From Bacteroidales bacterium (GTDB lineage Bacteria > Bacteroidota > Bacteroidia > Bacteroidales > UBA4417): a stretch of DNA of 64,000 nucleotides. Shown here piece by piece: positions 9,168-18,354 of this stretch; positions within the stretch are counted from its first letter, which is position 1, and the number at the start of each line of letters is the position of its first letter. Where the stretch lies: positions 79,179 to 143,178 of the forward strand of contig JADJGZ010000016.1 in assembly GCA_016707785.1 (NCBI GenBank). Reading direction: 5' to 3'. The position numbers and the translations under genes are program-made. The notes under the pieces were generated by a model. That model had not been told where the DNA came from. It made no database searches and saw only the letters and a list, made by a program, of their open reading frames with translations.

Positions 9168-10226
9168 TTACTTTTGTGCACGCTTATACTGCAAAGGCCA
9201 TTCTATTTCATTTGAGAGTGTATTAGCAGCAAATAAGGGGAAATAAGGATTCCGTAGTAACTCCCTCCCCAGCATAATCATATCTGCCTGGCCTTTCAGT
9301 AGAATTTCTTCGGCTTGTGAAGGTTCAGTGATCAATCCTACTGCAGCCGTTTTAATACCTGTTTCCTTTCTTAATTTCTCGGAAAACATTACCTGGTAAC
9401 CCGGTCCGAACGGAATTTTGGCATCATATACGAGACCCCCTGAAGAAGTATCTATCAGGTCGACACCCATGGTTTTAAGAATGACTGCAAGTTGTGTTGA
9501 CTCATCAACATTCCAGCCTCCTTCGGAATAGTCGGTGGCAGAAATTCTGACAAACAATGGGAGATTCTCCGGCCACACCTCCCTCACAGCAGTCACAATT
9601 TCTTTTAGAAACCGGATCCGGTTATTAAAATCTCCACCATATTCATCGGTTCTTTTATTACTTAATGGAGATAAAAACTGATGGATCAGGTATCCATGAG
9701 CCGCATGTATCTCAACCACCTTAAAACCGGCCTCCAATGATCGCTGTGCTCCCTTCCGGAAACTGGCAATGATGGCTTTTATACCAGCTGTATCCAGCAT
9801 CAGGGGAAAGGAATCATCGGCATAAAAAGGTACTGGAGAAGGCGCTAAAGTTTGCCACCCTCCTTTATTGATTCCGAGTTGCTTCCCTCCTTCCACGGGT
9901 AATGCACATCCGGCTTTCCTTCCGGCATGGGCAAGTTGTATCCCGGATATGGCGCCATATTGATGAAGAAATGCATTTATTTTACGCAATTGTACAATAT
10001 GGTCATCATCATAAATACCCAGATCACCCGGAGTAATTCTGCCTTCAGGAGAAACGGCCGTTGCTTCCATAATGACCAATCCTGCCCCTCCAACAGCCCG
10101 GCTGCCATAATGTACAAGGTGCCAGTCGTTTGCATAACCATTAATTGCAGAATACTGACACATGGGTGACATCACAATCCGATTCCTGAAACGGATATCT
10201 CTTATGGTTAAAGGTTCAAAAAGCAT
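9168..10226 (-). CDS. namA: Old-yellow-enzyme NADPH dehydrogenase, YqjM/NamA class
   Basis: The 352-residue FMN enzyme reduces activated C=C bonds of enones with NADPH. Diagnostic YqjM-class residues are present: Cys23 and Tyr25 in SPMCQYSA (equivalent to Cys26/Tyr28 of YqjM, which tune the flavin), His174 and His177 in EIHAAHGYLIHQF for substrate anion binding, and SNKRTDEYGGDFNNRIRF. The C-terminal phosphate-binding part reads AVGLITEPSQAEEIL and ADMIMLGRELLRNPYF. The length matches the family. The enzyme is cytosolic and typically handles electrophile or quinone stress. The in vivo substrate is unknown. Confidence 0.9.
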   Translation of the reverse strand: MLFEPLTIRDIRFRNRIVMSPMCQYSAINGYANDWHLVHYGSRAVGGAGLVIMEATAVSPEGRITPGDLGIYDDDHIVQLRKINAFLHQYGAISGIQLAHAGRKAGCALPVEGGKQLGINKGGWQTLAPSPVPFYADDSFPLMLDTAGIKAIIASFRKGAQRSLEAGFKVVEIHAAHGYLIHQFLSPLSNKRTDEYGGDFNNRIRFLKEIVTAVREVWPENLPLFVRISATDYSEGGWNVDESTQLAVILKTMGVDLIDTSSGGLVYDAKIPFGPGYQVMFSEKLRKETGIKTAAVGLITEPSQAEEILLKGQADMIMLGRELLRNPYFPLFAANTLSNEIEWPLQYKRAQK

Positions 10227-10571
10227 AGGATAGAAATTTTTGACAATTTACTAAAATTTCTATCAGATACTTTGTGTACTACAAGTCTATTCCATTTTGT
10301 AAATTTCAAACTGCAAAAGCATAGATTAATCTATCCAAAGACAAATTGCTTCCAGTCAACAGCATTTCAGGAGTGTGCTAAGAAATCATTTGAGATTTTA
10401 GGTCCAGATTACAAATACTTCCATTACCTCGAATATTTAGGAAGAAATTTGCGTTCATATTAATCAATAAGATTACCAGTTTTTTATTGCGTTTACTTAT
10501 CTTTGCCTTATCTTTCAAAAGTTAATCCTCTCATTCCAAAAGGATTCTTTCCTGATATAAAGATTCAGAAC
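10227..10571. other. Divergent intergenic region with a -7 element
   Basis: This region separates the divergent namA and zinc-ribbon genes. TATCTTTG at 10498-10505 matches the TAnnTTTG -7 element on the plus strand, but a TTTG 19-20 bases upstream is absent. It implies transcription from about 10512, which excludes the TTG at 10503 as a start and favours the ATG at 10572. The 63-codon plus frame at 10272-10463 shows no gene-like features. Confidence 0.4.
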
Positions 10572-11600
10572 ATGGGTTTTCTCGATAACGTCTTCAAGGG
10601 TAGCGGTAAATATCCAAAATCATTCGTCAATAGCATCACACATTCCGCTGAAACTCTTTACACAATTGTAAATGAGTCAATTCAGCTTGCCATGAGTGCT
10701 CCAGACCTTGATACTAAAAAATCAAGGTTGGAATATGCCATGAAGAAACTGGTTGAATTGATTAAGTTAGCCAATGAATACTCATTCCTTGACTTTAAAA
10801 AAATATCTTCCATTTATGAGTCGATCCGTGAGGTAAGGAATGAGATCAAGCAGATGGAATTGGAACATCGGGCGCTACAGGATCATGAAGTTGAGGGTGT
10901 AAATGAGATCAAAATTCCAGGAGAAGAGCTTGTATCGAAGACAACCAGGGCTGAAGATTCGGCAAGTTGTCCGTATTGTTCTTACCAGTTTCCTGTAATG
11001 CCTCAAAGGAAAGGCTCTTGCCCTTCCTGTCATAAGATGATTTATGTCTGGTATTCCACTCTTCAAAATATGAAGAAACTGGTCACAGAAGAAGAGGCTT
11101 TCAAAATTGAAAGAGAGATCTCTGAACATATTGAAAAATATGAGCTTCTTAATAAGCAGGAGATGATTGAAAAGTCGGAAGATGAAGTGAAGATGATTCA
11201 GGAAGAACTCATGGAGAATGATCCGACTTTTACTTTAGACGATGCTTACTTTTATTTACTGAACAACAAAATCAAGAAGTCGAGGAGTAACAGTGAAAAA
11301 GCTCAGCTATTTTACCTGAAAGCATTGTTGCTTGACAGCTCCGGGAAAGACTTCACTGAGGACCTGGTTGAATCGAGGCGTCTCGAACTTATGCATCTAA
11401 AAACTCATGAATTTGTAAAAAAGGTGCAGATTATTTCCAATCCTGATTCCTGTAAAGTTTGTAAAGCAGATTCTGATAAAGTCCTGTCAATTGAAGAGGC
11501 GTTGAAACTAATGCCTCTTCCTCATAAATCATGCACCCGGCCTTTTCATAGCGAAAAAGGGTTTTGCCGTTGTACCTACCTGATTGTAAATAGAACTTAA
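10572..11600 (+). CDS. Zinc-ribbon protein of unknown function with a C-terminal Cys/His motif
   Basis: The product is 342 residues from MGFLDNVFKGSG. An N-terminal helical region (about residues 15-110) is followed by a CPYC...CPSCHK zinc ribbon near residues 135-160. A long charged coiled-coil-like segment (about 170-220) comes next, then helices. The C-terminus has CKVCKAD...LPHKSCTRPFHSEKGFCRCTYL. That tail resembles the CxxC...PxHxxCRC motif of MuF-like head-morphogenesis or toxin-linked domains, but with no phage genes nearby this is only a similarity of pattern. The ATG at 10572 was chosen over the TTG at 10503, which lies inside the probable -7 element. Standalone gene, probably cytosolic; function not recognised. 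Confidence 0.65.
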   Translation: MGFLDNVFKGSGKYPKSFVNSITHSAETLYTIVNESIQLAMSAPDLDTKKSRLEYAMKKLVELIKLANEYSFLDFKKISSIYESIREVRNEIKQMELEHRALQDHEVEGVNEIKIPGEELVSKTTRAEDSASCPYCSYQFPVMPQRKGSCPSCHKMIYVWYSTLQNMKKLVTEEEAFKIEREISEHIEKYELLNKQEMIEKSEDEVKMIQEELMENDPTFTLDDAYFYLLNNKIKKSRSNSEKAQLFYLKALLLDSSGKDFTEDLVESRRLELMHLKTHEFVKKVQIISNPDSCKVCKADSDKVLSIEEALKLMPLPHKSCTRPFHSEKGFCRCTYLIVNRT

Positions 11601-11643
11601 AGTACATTTCCTTTCAGGATTTTAAGCAGGATCCCAAATGCCC

Positions 11644-11850
11644 TCCCCGGCCCTCCCTACTAGGTAGGGAGGAGAAGTTTCTACCATTTCAGGATTTTAG
11701 AAAATCAAAAAAAGGGTATTTTCCCCCCCCCCCCCCCCCCCCCCCGGCGGGGAGGAGAAGAATTTTTTCTAATATTCCAAGTTAAGAAAAGATCTCAAAG
11801 CCAACATGCTTAGTAAGGGAGCCTCCCCCTATTGATAGGAGGTTGGGGTA
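11644..11850. repeat. Palindromic intergenic elements with a 23-base poly-C run
   Basis: CCTCCCTAC (11652-11660) and GTAGGGAGG (11664-11672) form a 9-bp hairpin with loop TAG. A run of 23 C occupies 11723-11745 and is followed by GGCGGGGAGGAGAAG, which echoes GGGAGGAGAAG after the first hairpin. A third imperfect palindrome, CCTCCCCCTAT/ATAGGAGG, lies near 11822-11842. All sit between two converging genes and could act as bidirectional terminators. The poly-C run may be a misassembled copy of the same element. Confidence 0.6.
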
Positions 11851-11870
11851 AAAAGACTAACTTCAGGAAA

Positions 11871-13163
11871 TCAGAACAATGAAGGCACCAATGCTGCTAT
11901 TTCTTCGATGGAAGGATTCATATCAAAGATCAAATCCGGTTTGAGAAAAAACAACTCTTTTTCTTTTTGGAATCTCTGTTCACCCCCTCCGGTGATATTC
12001 AGCATAATTTGGTCGTTCCTGCCAACCAGCTTTTTATGTACTGCCTCAACAAGCGAAGCAACGGCGACAGCAGCAGCCGGGTGGATATCAATACCTTCAG
12101 TATCGAGAAAGAGCTGAGCAGCATTACGAGCTTCAGCATTATTCATCGCCATGATCAATCCTCCGGTATCTGAAAGAGCATCAAACAGTCCGCCTTTTAT
12201 GGGATAAGGGGGTTTACGGTTTGAAAGTACTTTAGCATCAATTTCTTCTACATGCTTACGTGCGATAGCATCATCATAAGGCAGCATATCCCTCGACCCT
12301 GCATTCCAGGCATCCATAATAGGTGTGAATGGAGCATTTTGAGACAAAATAAGTTTCATTTTGTTTTGTCCAAACCGGCCATCTTCCAATAGCCTCAAAT
12401 TAGCCTCCCATGCAGCAATGGCCCCGGTACCACTTCCAACAGCCTGGAAATAATAATCCGGAATCCTTCCGATAAATGATACGGCAGAAAGGACAGTTGT
12501 ACCCATTCCATCACGACGTGCCACATTCTTAGCACCACCTTCAGCAATGAAACCCTCCAGAGAACAAACCAAATTTGCCAGGTGGATAGCATCAAAATAA
12601 TCACATCCTTTCCGGCTGGCAATCAGTTTTACACAATCATTTAGCGGAGTATCAAACCAAAGGGCCGTGAGATTATCTTCAGGCACAGAAAGCAATAATG
12701 GAATATTATTATCTGAACAAACCCTTGCGAATGCCCGGGCTGTATTTCCGGCAGAAGCCACCACCAGAACCTTACCAATCTCGGGATCCAGGCGCGCACA
12801 TACCGAATAAGCTTCTGTTTCCTTGAATGAACAGGTACTCATAGTAGCTCCCTTTTCAGGCCAGTAGCCACTAAATGTGATGAAGAGGTCAGAAAGTCCG
12901 AGAGATGCTGCCAATGCCTCACTTTTGTAAGTAACCGGGGCAGAAGACCCTTTAAGGTATTTCTTAATGGGCAACCAGCCAGCAAACCGGTATAATCCTG
13001 ACTCCTGGCTTCTCAGGTTTAAGGTCTTTTCTTCATAAATAGCCCTGATCAATCCCGGAACAGAAGCACCTGGTTCATCAAGCAACCATCCGGAATCTTC
13101 AAAAACTTGTCCATTAACCAAAGATTGCAATTGATAAATCGTTGCTAACTTGTCCTGTTTCAT
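11871..13163 (-). CDS. Cysteate synthase-like PLP enzyme (threonine synthase fold)
   Basis: The 430-residue fold-type II PLP enzyme has the Schiff-base Lys114 in STCSFKETEAYS, the substrate loop ASAGNTARAF around Asn140 and the phosphate-binding AVGSGTGAI. Its N-terminus (VPGLIRAIY, then SGLYRFAGWLPI) follows the layout of cysteate synthases rather than true threonine synthases. That enzyme makes L-cysteate from phosphoserine and sulfite: in methanogens for coenzyme M, and in Bacteroidota probably to supply sulfonolipid (capnine-type) synthesis. No other pathway gene is adjacent. A consensus promoter lies 23 bases upstream of the start. The assignment rests on recall of the family; a threonine synthase paralogue is the alternative. 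Confidence 0.72.
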   Translation of the reverse strand: MKQDKLATIYQLQSLVNGQVFEDSGWLLDEPGASVPGLIRAIYEEKTLNLRSQESGLYRFAGWLPIKKYLKGSSAPVTYKSEALAASLGLSDLFITFSGYWPEKGATMSTCSFKETEAYSVCARLDPEIGKVLVVASAGNTARAFARVCSDNNIPLLLSVPEDNLTALWFDTPLNDCVKLIASRKGCDYFDAIHLANLVCSLEGFIAEGGAKNVARRDGMGTTVLSAVSFIGRIPDYYFQAVGSGTGAIAAWEANLRLLEDGRFGQNKMKLILSQNAPFTPIMDAWNAGSRDMLPYDDAIARKHVEEIDAKVLSNRKPPYPIKGGLFDALSDTGGLIMAMNNAEARNAAQLFLDTEGIDIHPAAAVAVASLVEAVHKKLVGRNDQIMLNITGGGEQRFQKEKELFFLKPDLIFDMNPSIEEIAALVPSLF

Positions 13164-13185
13164 TTAAATTTTTTTCTATTCGGGA

Positions 13186-13216
13186 CAAAAGTATAAAATG
13201 ACCTTATGAATTCAAA
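13186..13216 (-). promoter_or_regulatory. Bacteroidota-type promoter for cysteate synthase
   Basis: Minus-strand TACTTTTG (plus positions 13186-13193) and TTTG (13213-13216) are separated by 19 bases, a full consensus match. The start codon at 13163 lies 22 bases downstream of the -7 element, so the leader is very short. Confidence 0.8.
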
Positions 13217-13313
13217 TTGGTTTTCCCCACTCTTTTACAAATAATTCCAGCCCGAAGTGAGGTGTTAATATCAGATAATCAGATTAATATTTAATTAAAT
13301 CGCTGCTTTTTTA

Positions 13314-13343
13314 TTGTAGGTGAACGAAATTGGAATAATTTTG
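13314..13343 (+). promoter_or_regulatory. Promoter for the first large secreted protein gene
   Basis: TTG at 13314-13316 and TAATTTTG at 13336-13343 are 19 bases apart, matching the -33/-7 consensus. The proposed TTG start at 13408 is 64 bases further on. It is the likely entry point for the secreted-protein cluster. Confidence 0.7.
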
Positions 13344-13407
13344 TATTATAAATGAAAGAATACTCTGCTACTCAATTCATAACCTACTCCAATTAACCTG
13401 TAAACCA

Positions 13408-16400
13408 TTGAAGAGTGTTACATTACTTGCCGTAATTTTTGCGGCAATCTTTTTCATTACTATCCCCAAAGACGGTGCCTGTCAATTGCTCGTTGAAAAT
13501 TTCGATTACCCGGCAGGTGATTTACTGACAAATCATGGATGGTTGGCTCATAGTGGAGCCGGAACTCAAGCTGTTACAGTTAACAATGGAGGATTATCTT
13601 TCCCGGGGTTCAACCTGAGTGGAATTGGCAATGCAGCTTTGGTCGACAATACTGGGGAGGATGTTTACCTTAGTATTACCCAACAAACTTCAGGTACAGT
13701 ATATGCCGCTTTCATGGTGAATGTTGCCGCTGTTTCAGCAGGCTATTTCATTCATCTCTCTACTAATCCTGCAAGTACAATCCACCGTGGAAAAGTATTT
13801 GTAGACGCCACCAATCATTTTGGACTAAGTTTGGGTAGCAATACCGGCACTTATTCTTCTTCGACTTTTTCAACCAATACTACCTATCTTTTGGTTTTGA
13901 AATACCAGGTCAATGCCGGAACATCAAATGACCAGGTTAGCCTTTATGTTTTTAACACCAATGCACCAGCCACTGAACCTGCTTCACCAACAGTTGGCCC
14001 CTTAACTGATGCAACTCAATCAGATCTTAACCCGGCCAGTATAGCTTTACGACAATACTCAGCCACTCAAAATTATATTGTTGATGGGATCAGGATCGCT
14101 ACTTCCTGGACAGATGCCATTGGAGTTCAAACAGTTGCCCCCACCCTCCAATCAGCTAATATCTCCTTCAGTAATGTAACCGGAAATAGCATGACAGCTG
14201 CCTGGTATAAGGGGAATGGAGAAAAGCGTGTTGCTATTATAAGTAACAGTTCAAATATCATTCCTCCGGAAGATGGTACAGATCCCTCAGCCAATGACAT
14301 ATACCAGGGTACCGGACAGCAAGTTGTATTTAATGGCAGCGACAGTACTATCAATATAACCGGGCTAAGTTCAAGTACAACCTATTGGTGCCAGGTTTTT
14401 GAGTATAATGGCACAGGAATCAATACCAAATATTCTATTGCAACCGGTAGCAATAACCCCAACAGCCAGGCAACCCTATTTGTACTTCAACCACCGATTG
14501 TTTCTGATCCTACTGCAGCAAGTATTACATCCAATAGTGCAATAATTGGAGGAAATATTATTTCCGATGGTGGAAGCCCAATTTCCGAGAGAGGTACAGT
14601 TTGGAGCATAAATTCGCCCATATCCATCAACGACAATAAAATGGCTGAAGGCAACCTCAACACAGGAATCTTCGCTCATTTACGGTCATCACTTCCGGCC
14701 GGAACAGAAATCTTTTACGCTGCTTATGCTCAAAACGCAATTGGCACCTCAATTTCGCCTGAGTCCAGCTTTATAACCTTAGCCGAAGAACCCAGTAACC
14801 AGGCGACTGCAATATTCTCCCCATTAATTTCCTATTCCACGATTGCTGTATCCTGGGATGACAATAATGGAACACAGGCGGCATCCGGATTCCTCATCAA
14901 AGGCAATACCACAGGTACTTTTACCGCACCAGTGGATGGATTCCCTGAAACAGACGACACCAATCTTGGAGATGGGTCAGGAACTGTAAATGTGACTACA
15001 GGAACAAACACCTATACCTGGACTTCACTCTTGCCTTCCACTACATACTTTTTTGCCATCTACCCCTATACCAATTCCGGATCCACCATTGATTACAAAA
15101 CCTCGGCCAGCACCCCTGTTTGCACAGCTACAACTACTGCTATCCCAATAAATATTTATACCTGGGCGGGAGCCAATAATGCCGACTGGAATATCCCAAC
15201 AAATTGGGTACCTGCCCGATCGACTCCTGAAGTTGCTGATATCCTTCAGTTTAATGATGGCACAACAAAAACAATTACTGCTATTCCCACTCAGACAATT
15301 AGTAAGATACTTGTTTCGGGCAATACCAAAATCACCCTTCAGTCTTCAGCAGTGGCAACCATTACCATTGCAGGAGGCACCGGGCTCGACCTGGATATAA
15401 CGGCGGGTTCAGAATTAAACCTGAGTGGTACAAATGCAATTACAATTGCTGTTTCATCCACAGCTGCCGCAGGCATATCGGGAGGTATCACTTTCACAAA
15501 TGGAGCACATCGCTTAACCGGGGGAACTCTTGGTGCCGTCTATTTCAACTCAGGATCCTATTTCAAGGCTGGCAGTGGTTTTACCGGGAGTCCTTTTGGT
15601 ACAGCTGCACCCTACAATGCTATAATTTTTGATAATGGATCAACCTACCTGAGCCAGTCGGGAAGCAATCCTTTCGGAGCCTCTGCCCCTAATAGTGTGG
15701 TAGTTTTTCAGGAAGCTAGTTTGTTTAAGGTAATTGCAGGTGTAACTGCTGCATTCTCCGGACGCACCTATGGCAATTTTGAACTGGATGCCATTGGGGC
15801 AACATTAACACAAACAGGTACCGGGGCCGTGTCAATTCAGGAACTTAAAATTACCAACGGCACCTTAAATTTCAATATGACAGGTACTGCCGGGCATTCA
15901 ATTAAAGGGGATATCATTGTAAATCCGGGAGGCACACTCAATTTTTCACCGACTTCTGCGGCAACAGTTTCCTTGAATGGAAGTTCGCAACAAATGATTT
16001 CAGGTGGAGGTACTATTAACCTTAATACGCTGGAAACACTAGAAGTCAATAATCCTGCAGGGATACTGCTTGAAACCTCCATTACACTCAATGGCATTCT
16101 TGCTTTGCAGGGAAGCATATTCAGTCTGAATGCCGGAAGCCTTACCCTGGGATCAACTGCAAGTATAACCGGAACCTTTGGTGCATCCAATATGATCACT
16201 GCATCAGGTACAGGATTACTCAAAAAAGAGTTCCCATTGAGTGGCGGTAGTTTTCTATTCCCTTTGGGGGATGTAACCGGGACGGCTGAGTATTCACCTG
16301 TACTCTTCACTTTAATATCCGGGGGCATAAGCACAGGTAATTATGTTGGGATCAATCTTTCCAATACTGTGTATCCGGGTGGACCCATCAGTAGCAGTTA

Positions 16401-17205
16401 TATTCAGAGATACTGGAACCTTAGTTCCTCCGGGATATCTGGTTTCAGTTGTGATGCAACCTTTTCTTACACTACAGCAGATGTAGTTGGTGTTGAAGCA
16501 GACCTGGTCTGTGCCAGGATGAACCCTATTCCAACAATGGCCGGAACTGTAAATACCAGCCAGCATCAATTGACTGCAACAGGGATCACTACTTTAGGTT
16601 CTTTTACAGGAATTCAACTTGATAAGAGTCTGTCGGTTAGCTTATTCCTCGAAGGTTTATATGCAGGAAGCGGGCTAATGAATAAAGCGCAGAATGCTTC
16701 AGGAGATCAGTTTGCCGGAAATACTGCGGACCAGGTGGAAGTTGAGTTGCACTCATCGGTTCCGGGAGATTATCCGACCTTGATTTATTCCTCCGGACCA
16801 GTAAATCTGAGTACAAACGGACAAATAGCTACGACCATTCCATTAAATTTCGGAGGGAGTTATTACCTTTCCATACGTCACAGGAATTCAATTGAAACAG
16901 TGAGTGCGATTCCTGTTTCTTTTTCAGGAAGTTCAATCACTTACAATTTCACAGATCAATCTAATAAAGCATATGGAAATAACCTAAAGCAGGCTAATGA
17001 TGGCAGTTATTTGTTATATGCTGGTGATGTAAACCAGGATGGTTTAATCGATGCAGATGATATGATACTAATGGATAATGAAGCAGCCTCTTTTTCAGAA
17101 GGATATTTGGTGACGGATCTGAATGGAGATGGGGTTGTAAATATAACCGATATTGATTATGCTGATAGTAATGCAAGTAGCTTTATATCAGCAAGAAAGC
17201 CTTAG
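13408..17205 (+). CDS. Large secreted mosaic protein with dockerin-like C-terminus
   Basis: The 1265-residue protein begins at a TTG, chosen because a signal peptide follows at once (KSVTLLAVIFAAIFFITIP, cleavage near GACQ). In order it has:
- a jelly-roll, concanavalin-like region (about residues 30-235);
- three FN3-like modules (about 250-590), including SNSAIIGGNIISDGGSP;
- a WAGANNADWNIPTNWVP module opening a long beta-helix-like region (about 590-1070);
- a conserved module starting LFLEGLYAGSG;
- two EF-hand loops, DVNQDGLIDADD and DLNGDGVVNITD, ending ARKP.
The calcium loops resemble a type I dockerin. No T9SS sorting domain is present. Its domains recur in the next genes, so it is a paralogue of the protein at 17386-23651. 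It is probably exported; the ligand is unknown. Confidence 0.8.
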   Translation: MKSVTLLAVIFAAIFFITIPKDGACQLLVENFDYPAGDLLTNHGWLAHSGAGTQAVTVNNGGLSFPGFNLSGIGNAALVDNTGEDVYLSITQQTSGTVYAAFMVNVAAVSAGYFIHLSTNPASTIHRGKVFVDATNHFGLSLGSNTGTYSSSTFSTNTTYLLVLKYQVNAGTSNDQVSLYVFNTNAPATEPASPTVGPLTDATQSDLNPASIALRQYSATQNYIVDGIRIATSWTDAIGVQTVAPTLQSANISFSNVTGNSMTAAWYKGNGEKRVAIISNSSNIIPPEDGTDPSANDIYQGTGQQVVFNGSDSTINITGLSSSTTYWCQVFEYNGTGINTKYSIATGSNNPNSQATLFVLQPPIVSDPTAASITSNSAIIGGNIISDGGSPISERGTVWSINSPISINDNKMAEGNLNTGIFAHLRSSLPAGTEIFYAAYAQNAIGTSISPESSFITLAEEPSNQATAIFSPLISYSTIAVSWDDNNGTQAASGFLIKGNTTGTFTAPVDGFPETDDTNLGDGSGTVNVTTGTNTYTWTSLLPSTTYFFAIYPYTNSGSTIDYKTSASTPVCTATTTAIPINIYTWAGANNADWNIPTNWVPARSTPEVADILQFNDGTTKTITAIPTQTISKILVSGNTKITLQSSAVATITIAGGTGLDLDITAGSELNLSGTNAITIAVSSTAAAGISGGITFTNGAHRLTGGTLGAVYFNSGSYFKAGSGFTGSPFGTAAPYNAIIFDNGSTYLSQSGSNPFGASAPNSVVVFQEASLFKVIAGVTAAFSGRTYGNFELDAIGATLTQTGTGAVSIQELKITNGTLNFNMTGTAGHSIKGDIIVNPGGTLNFSPTSAATVSLNGSSQQMISGGGTINLNTLETLEVNNPAGILLETSITLNGILALQGSIFSLNAGSLTLGSTASITGTFGASNMITASGTGLLKKEFPLSGGSFLFPLGDVTGTAEYSPVLFTLISGGISTGNYVGINLSNTVYPGGPISSSYIQRYWNLSSSGISGFSCDATFSYTTADVVGVEADLVCARMNPIPTMAGTVNTSQHQLTATGITTLGSFTGIQLDKSLSVSLFLEGLYAGSGLMNKAQNASGDQFAGNTADQVEVELHSSVPGDYPTLIYSSGPVNLSTNGQIATTIPLNFGGSYYLSIRHRNSIETVSAIPVSFSGSSITYNFTDQSNKAYGNNLKQANDGSYLLYAGDVNQDGLIDADDMILMDNEAASFSEGYLVTDLNGDGVVNITDIDYADSNASSFISARKP

Positions 17206-17385
17206 TATAATCCAATGGATCGAAAAAGGACCAAAAAGTTCATAATTAATAAACATAAAAGCAAATCAACCAGTACAAAAACTCCTTATATTTGATGCCC
17301 TTTTCAGGCGGGATTCGCCTTCGAATTGATTGAAAAACAAATAATTATATACTATCAAAAACCCAAAAACCAAAAACCAATTCTT

Positions 17386-18354
17386 ATGAAAAGATCTACG
17401 ATTATTGCCTTACTGATGGCAATACTAGTTATTGGCACTTCCCGGGTGGGATGGAGCCAAATTATTAGTCAGTACGTGGAAACAAATTCCGGTTCCGTTC
17501 CGAAAGGAGTTGAAATATGGAATAATACAGCTGCCTTGATCTGAACAAACAACCTTGTAATTCAACAAGGAACTAATGGCGCTGCATTAGCCACTGTAAC
17601 CATCAGCACTGGCACTCTTGCTGCCAGGGCTGTTTTAGTTGTAGGGAACTTCAGATATTGGAACTTATCTTACAGGCATGGCTTGACAACGTATCTTTTT
17701 ATTATCGCTTTTACTATTCAATGGTGATGACGCATTTGCTGTAAAATATGGTGCAACAACAACTGATATTTTGGTACACTTAGGCTGACCCTGGTACTTC
17801 ATGGACAGGTGGTACAGTCAAATAGTTTAATCAAAACCTTGCTTTACTCACTGGTATAACAACTGGTGCAGCAGCCTGGACAGATCCCAGTTTAAGATTT
17901 TCTACTGTTTCTACCACTCCTGCAACTTTACCTGCAGGACTTGATGGTTTTGGTGTTGCTCCTGCAGCAGCAACTAGTCCGGCAATCACTGTAACACCTT
18001 CCTCTCTTTCAGGATTCAATTATACAATTGGTTCAGGCCCTTCTACTGATCAATCATTTACTGTTTCTGGTGCAAACCTGACTGCTGACATCAGCATTGC
18101 CGCTCCAACCAATTATGAAATTTCCCTTACTTCCAGGATCTGGATACACCAGTCCTATTACACTAACTCAAACCGGTGGAACTGTTGCAACCACAACAAT
18201 TTATGCCAGGTTAATAGCCGGATTAGCTGTTGGGACCTATAACAGTGAAGCCATTGCCTGCACATCAACTGGTGCAACCACTCAAAATGTAACCTGTAAC
18301 GGATCTGTTTCAAGCCTTGCTCCAGCTATTACTGTTGGAACTGTCTCGGCTTTT
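17386..18354 (+). pseudogene. N-terminal part of second large secreted protein, heavily frameshifted
   Basis: The ATG at 17386 opens MKRSTIIALLMAILVIGTSR, a signal peptide, then ISQYVETNSGSVPKGVEIWN, which resembles the start of a lamin-tail-like domain. The frame hits a TGA at 17542-17544. Beyond it the same domain continues in shifting frames: TNNLVIQQGTNG, then NGDDAFAVKYGATTTDIF, then AWTDPSLRFS. Several one-base indels lie between 17640 and 17830, one at 18133 (CC for C) and one at 18351-18354 (TTTT for TTT). From about 18000 a repeat of the form SFTVSGANLTADISI...PTNYEISL begins. It should join the two fragments downstream into one gene of about 6.27 kb. TATATTTG at 17287-17294 could be the -7 element. 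Confidence 0.7.

Noticed and set aside
10272..10463. 63-codon plus-strand frame before the zinc-ribbon gene
   Set aside because: It ends before a -7 element and has no gene-like composition.
15837..16334. 165-codon minus-strand frame
   Set aside because: Shadow of the 13408 secreted protein; proline/valine-rich composition is typical of an antisense frame.
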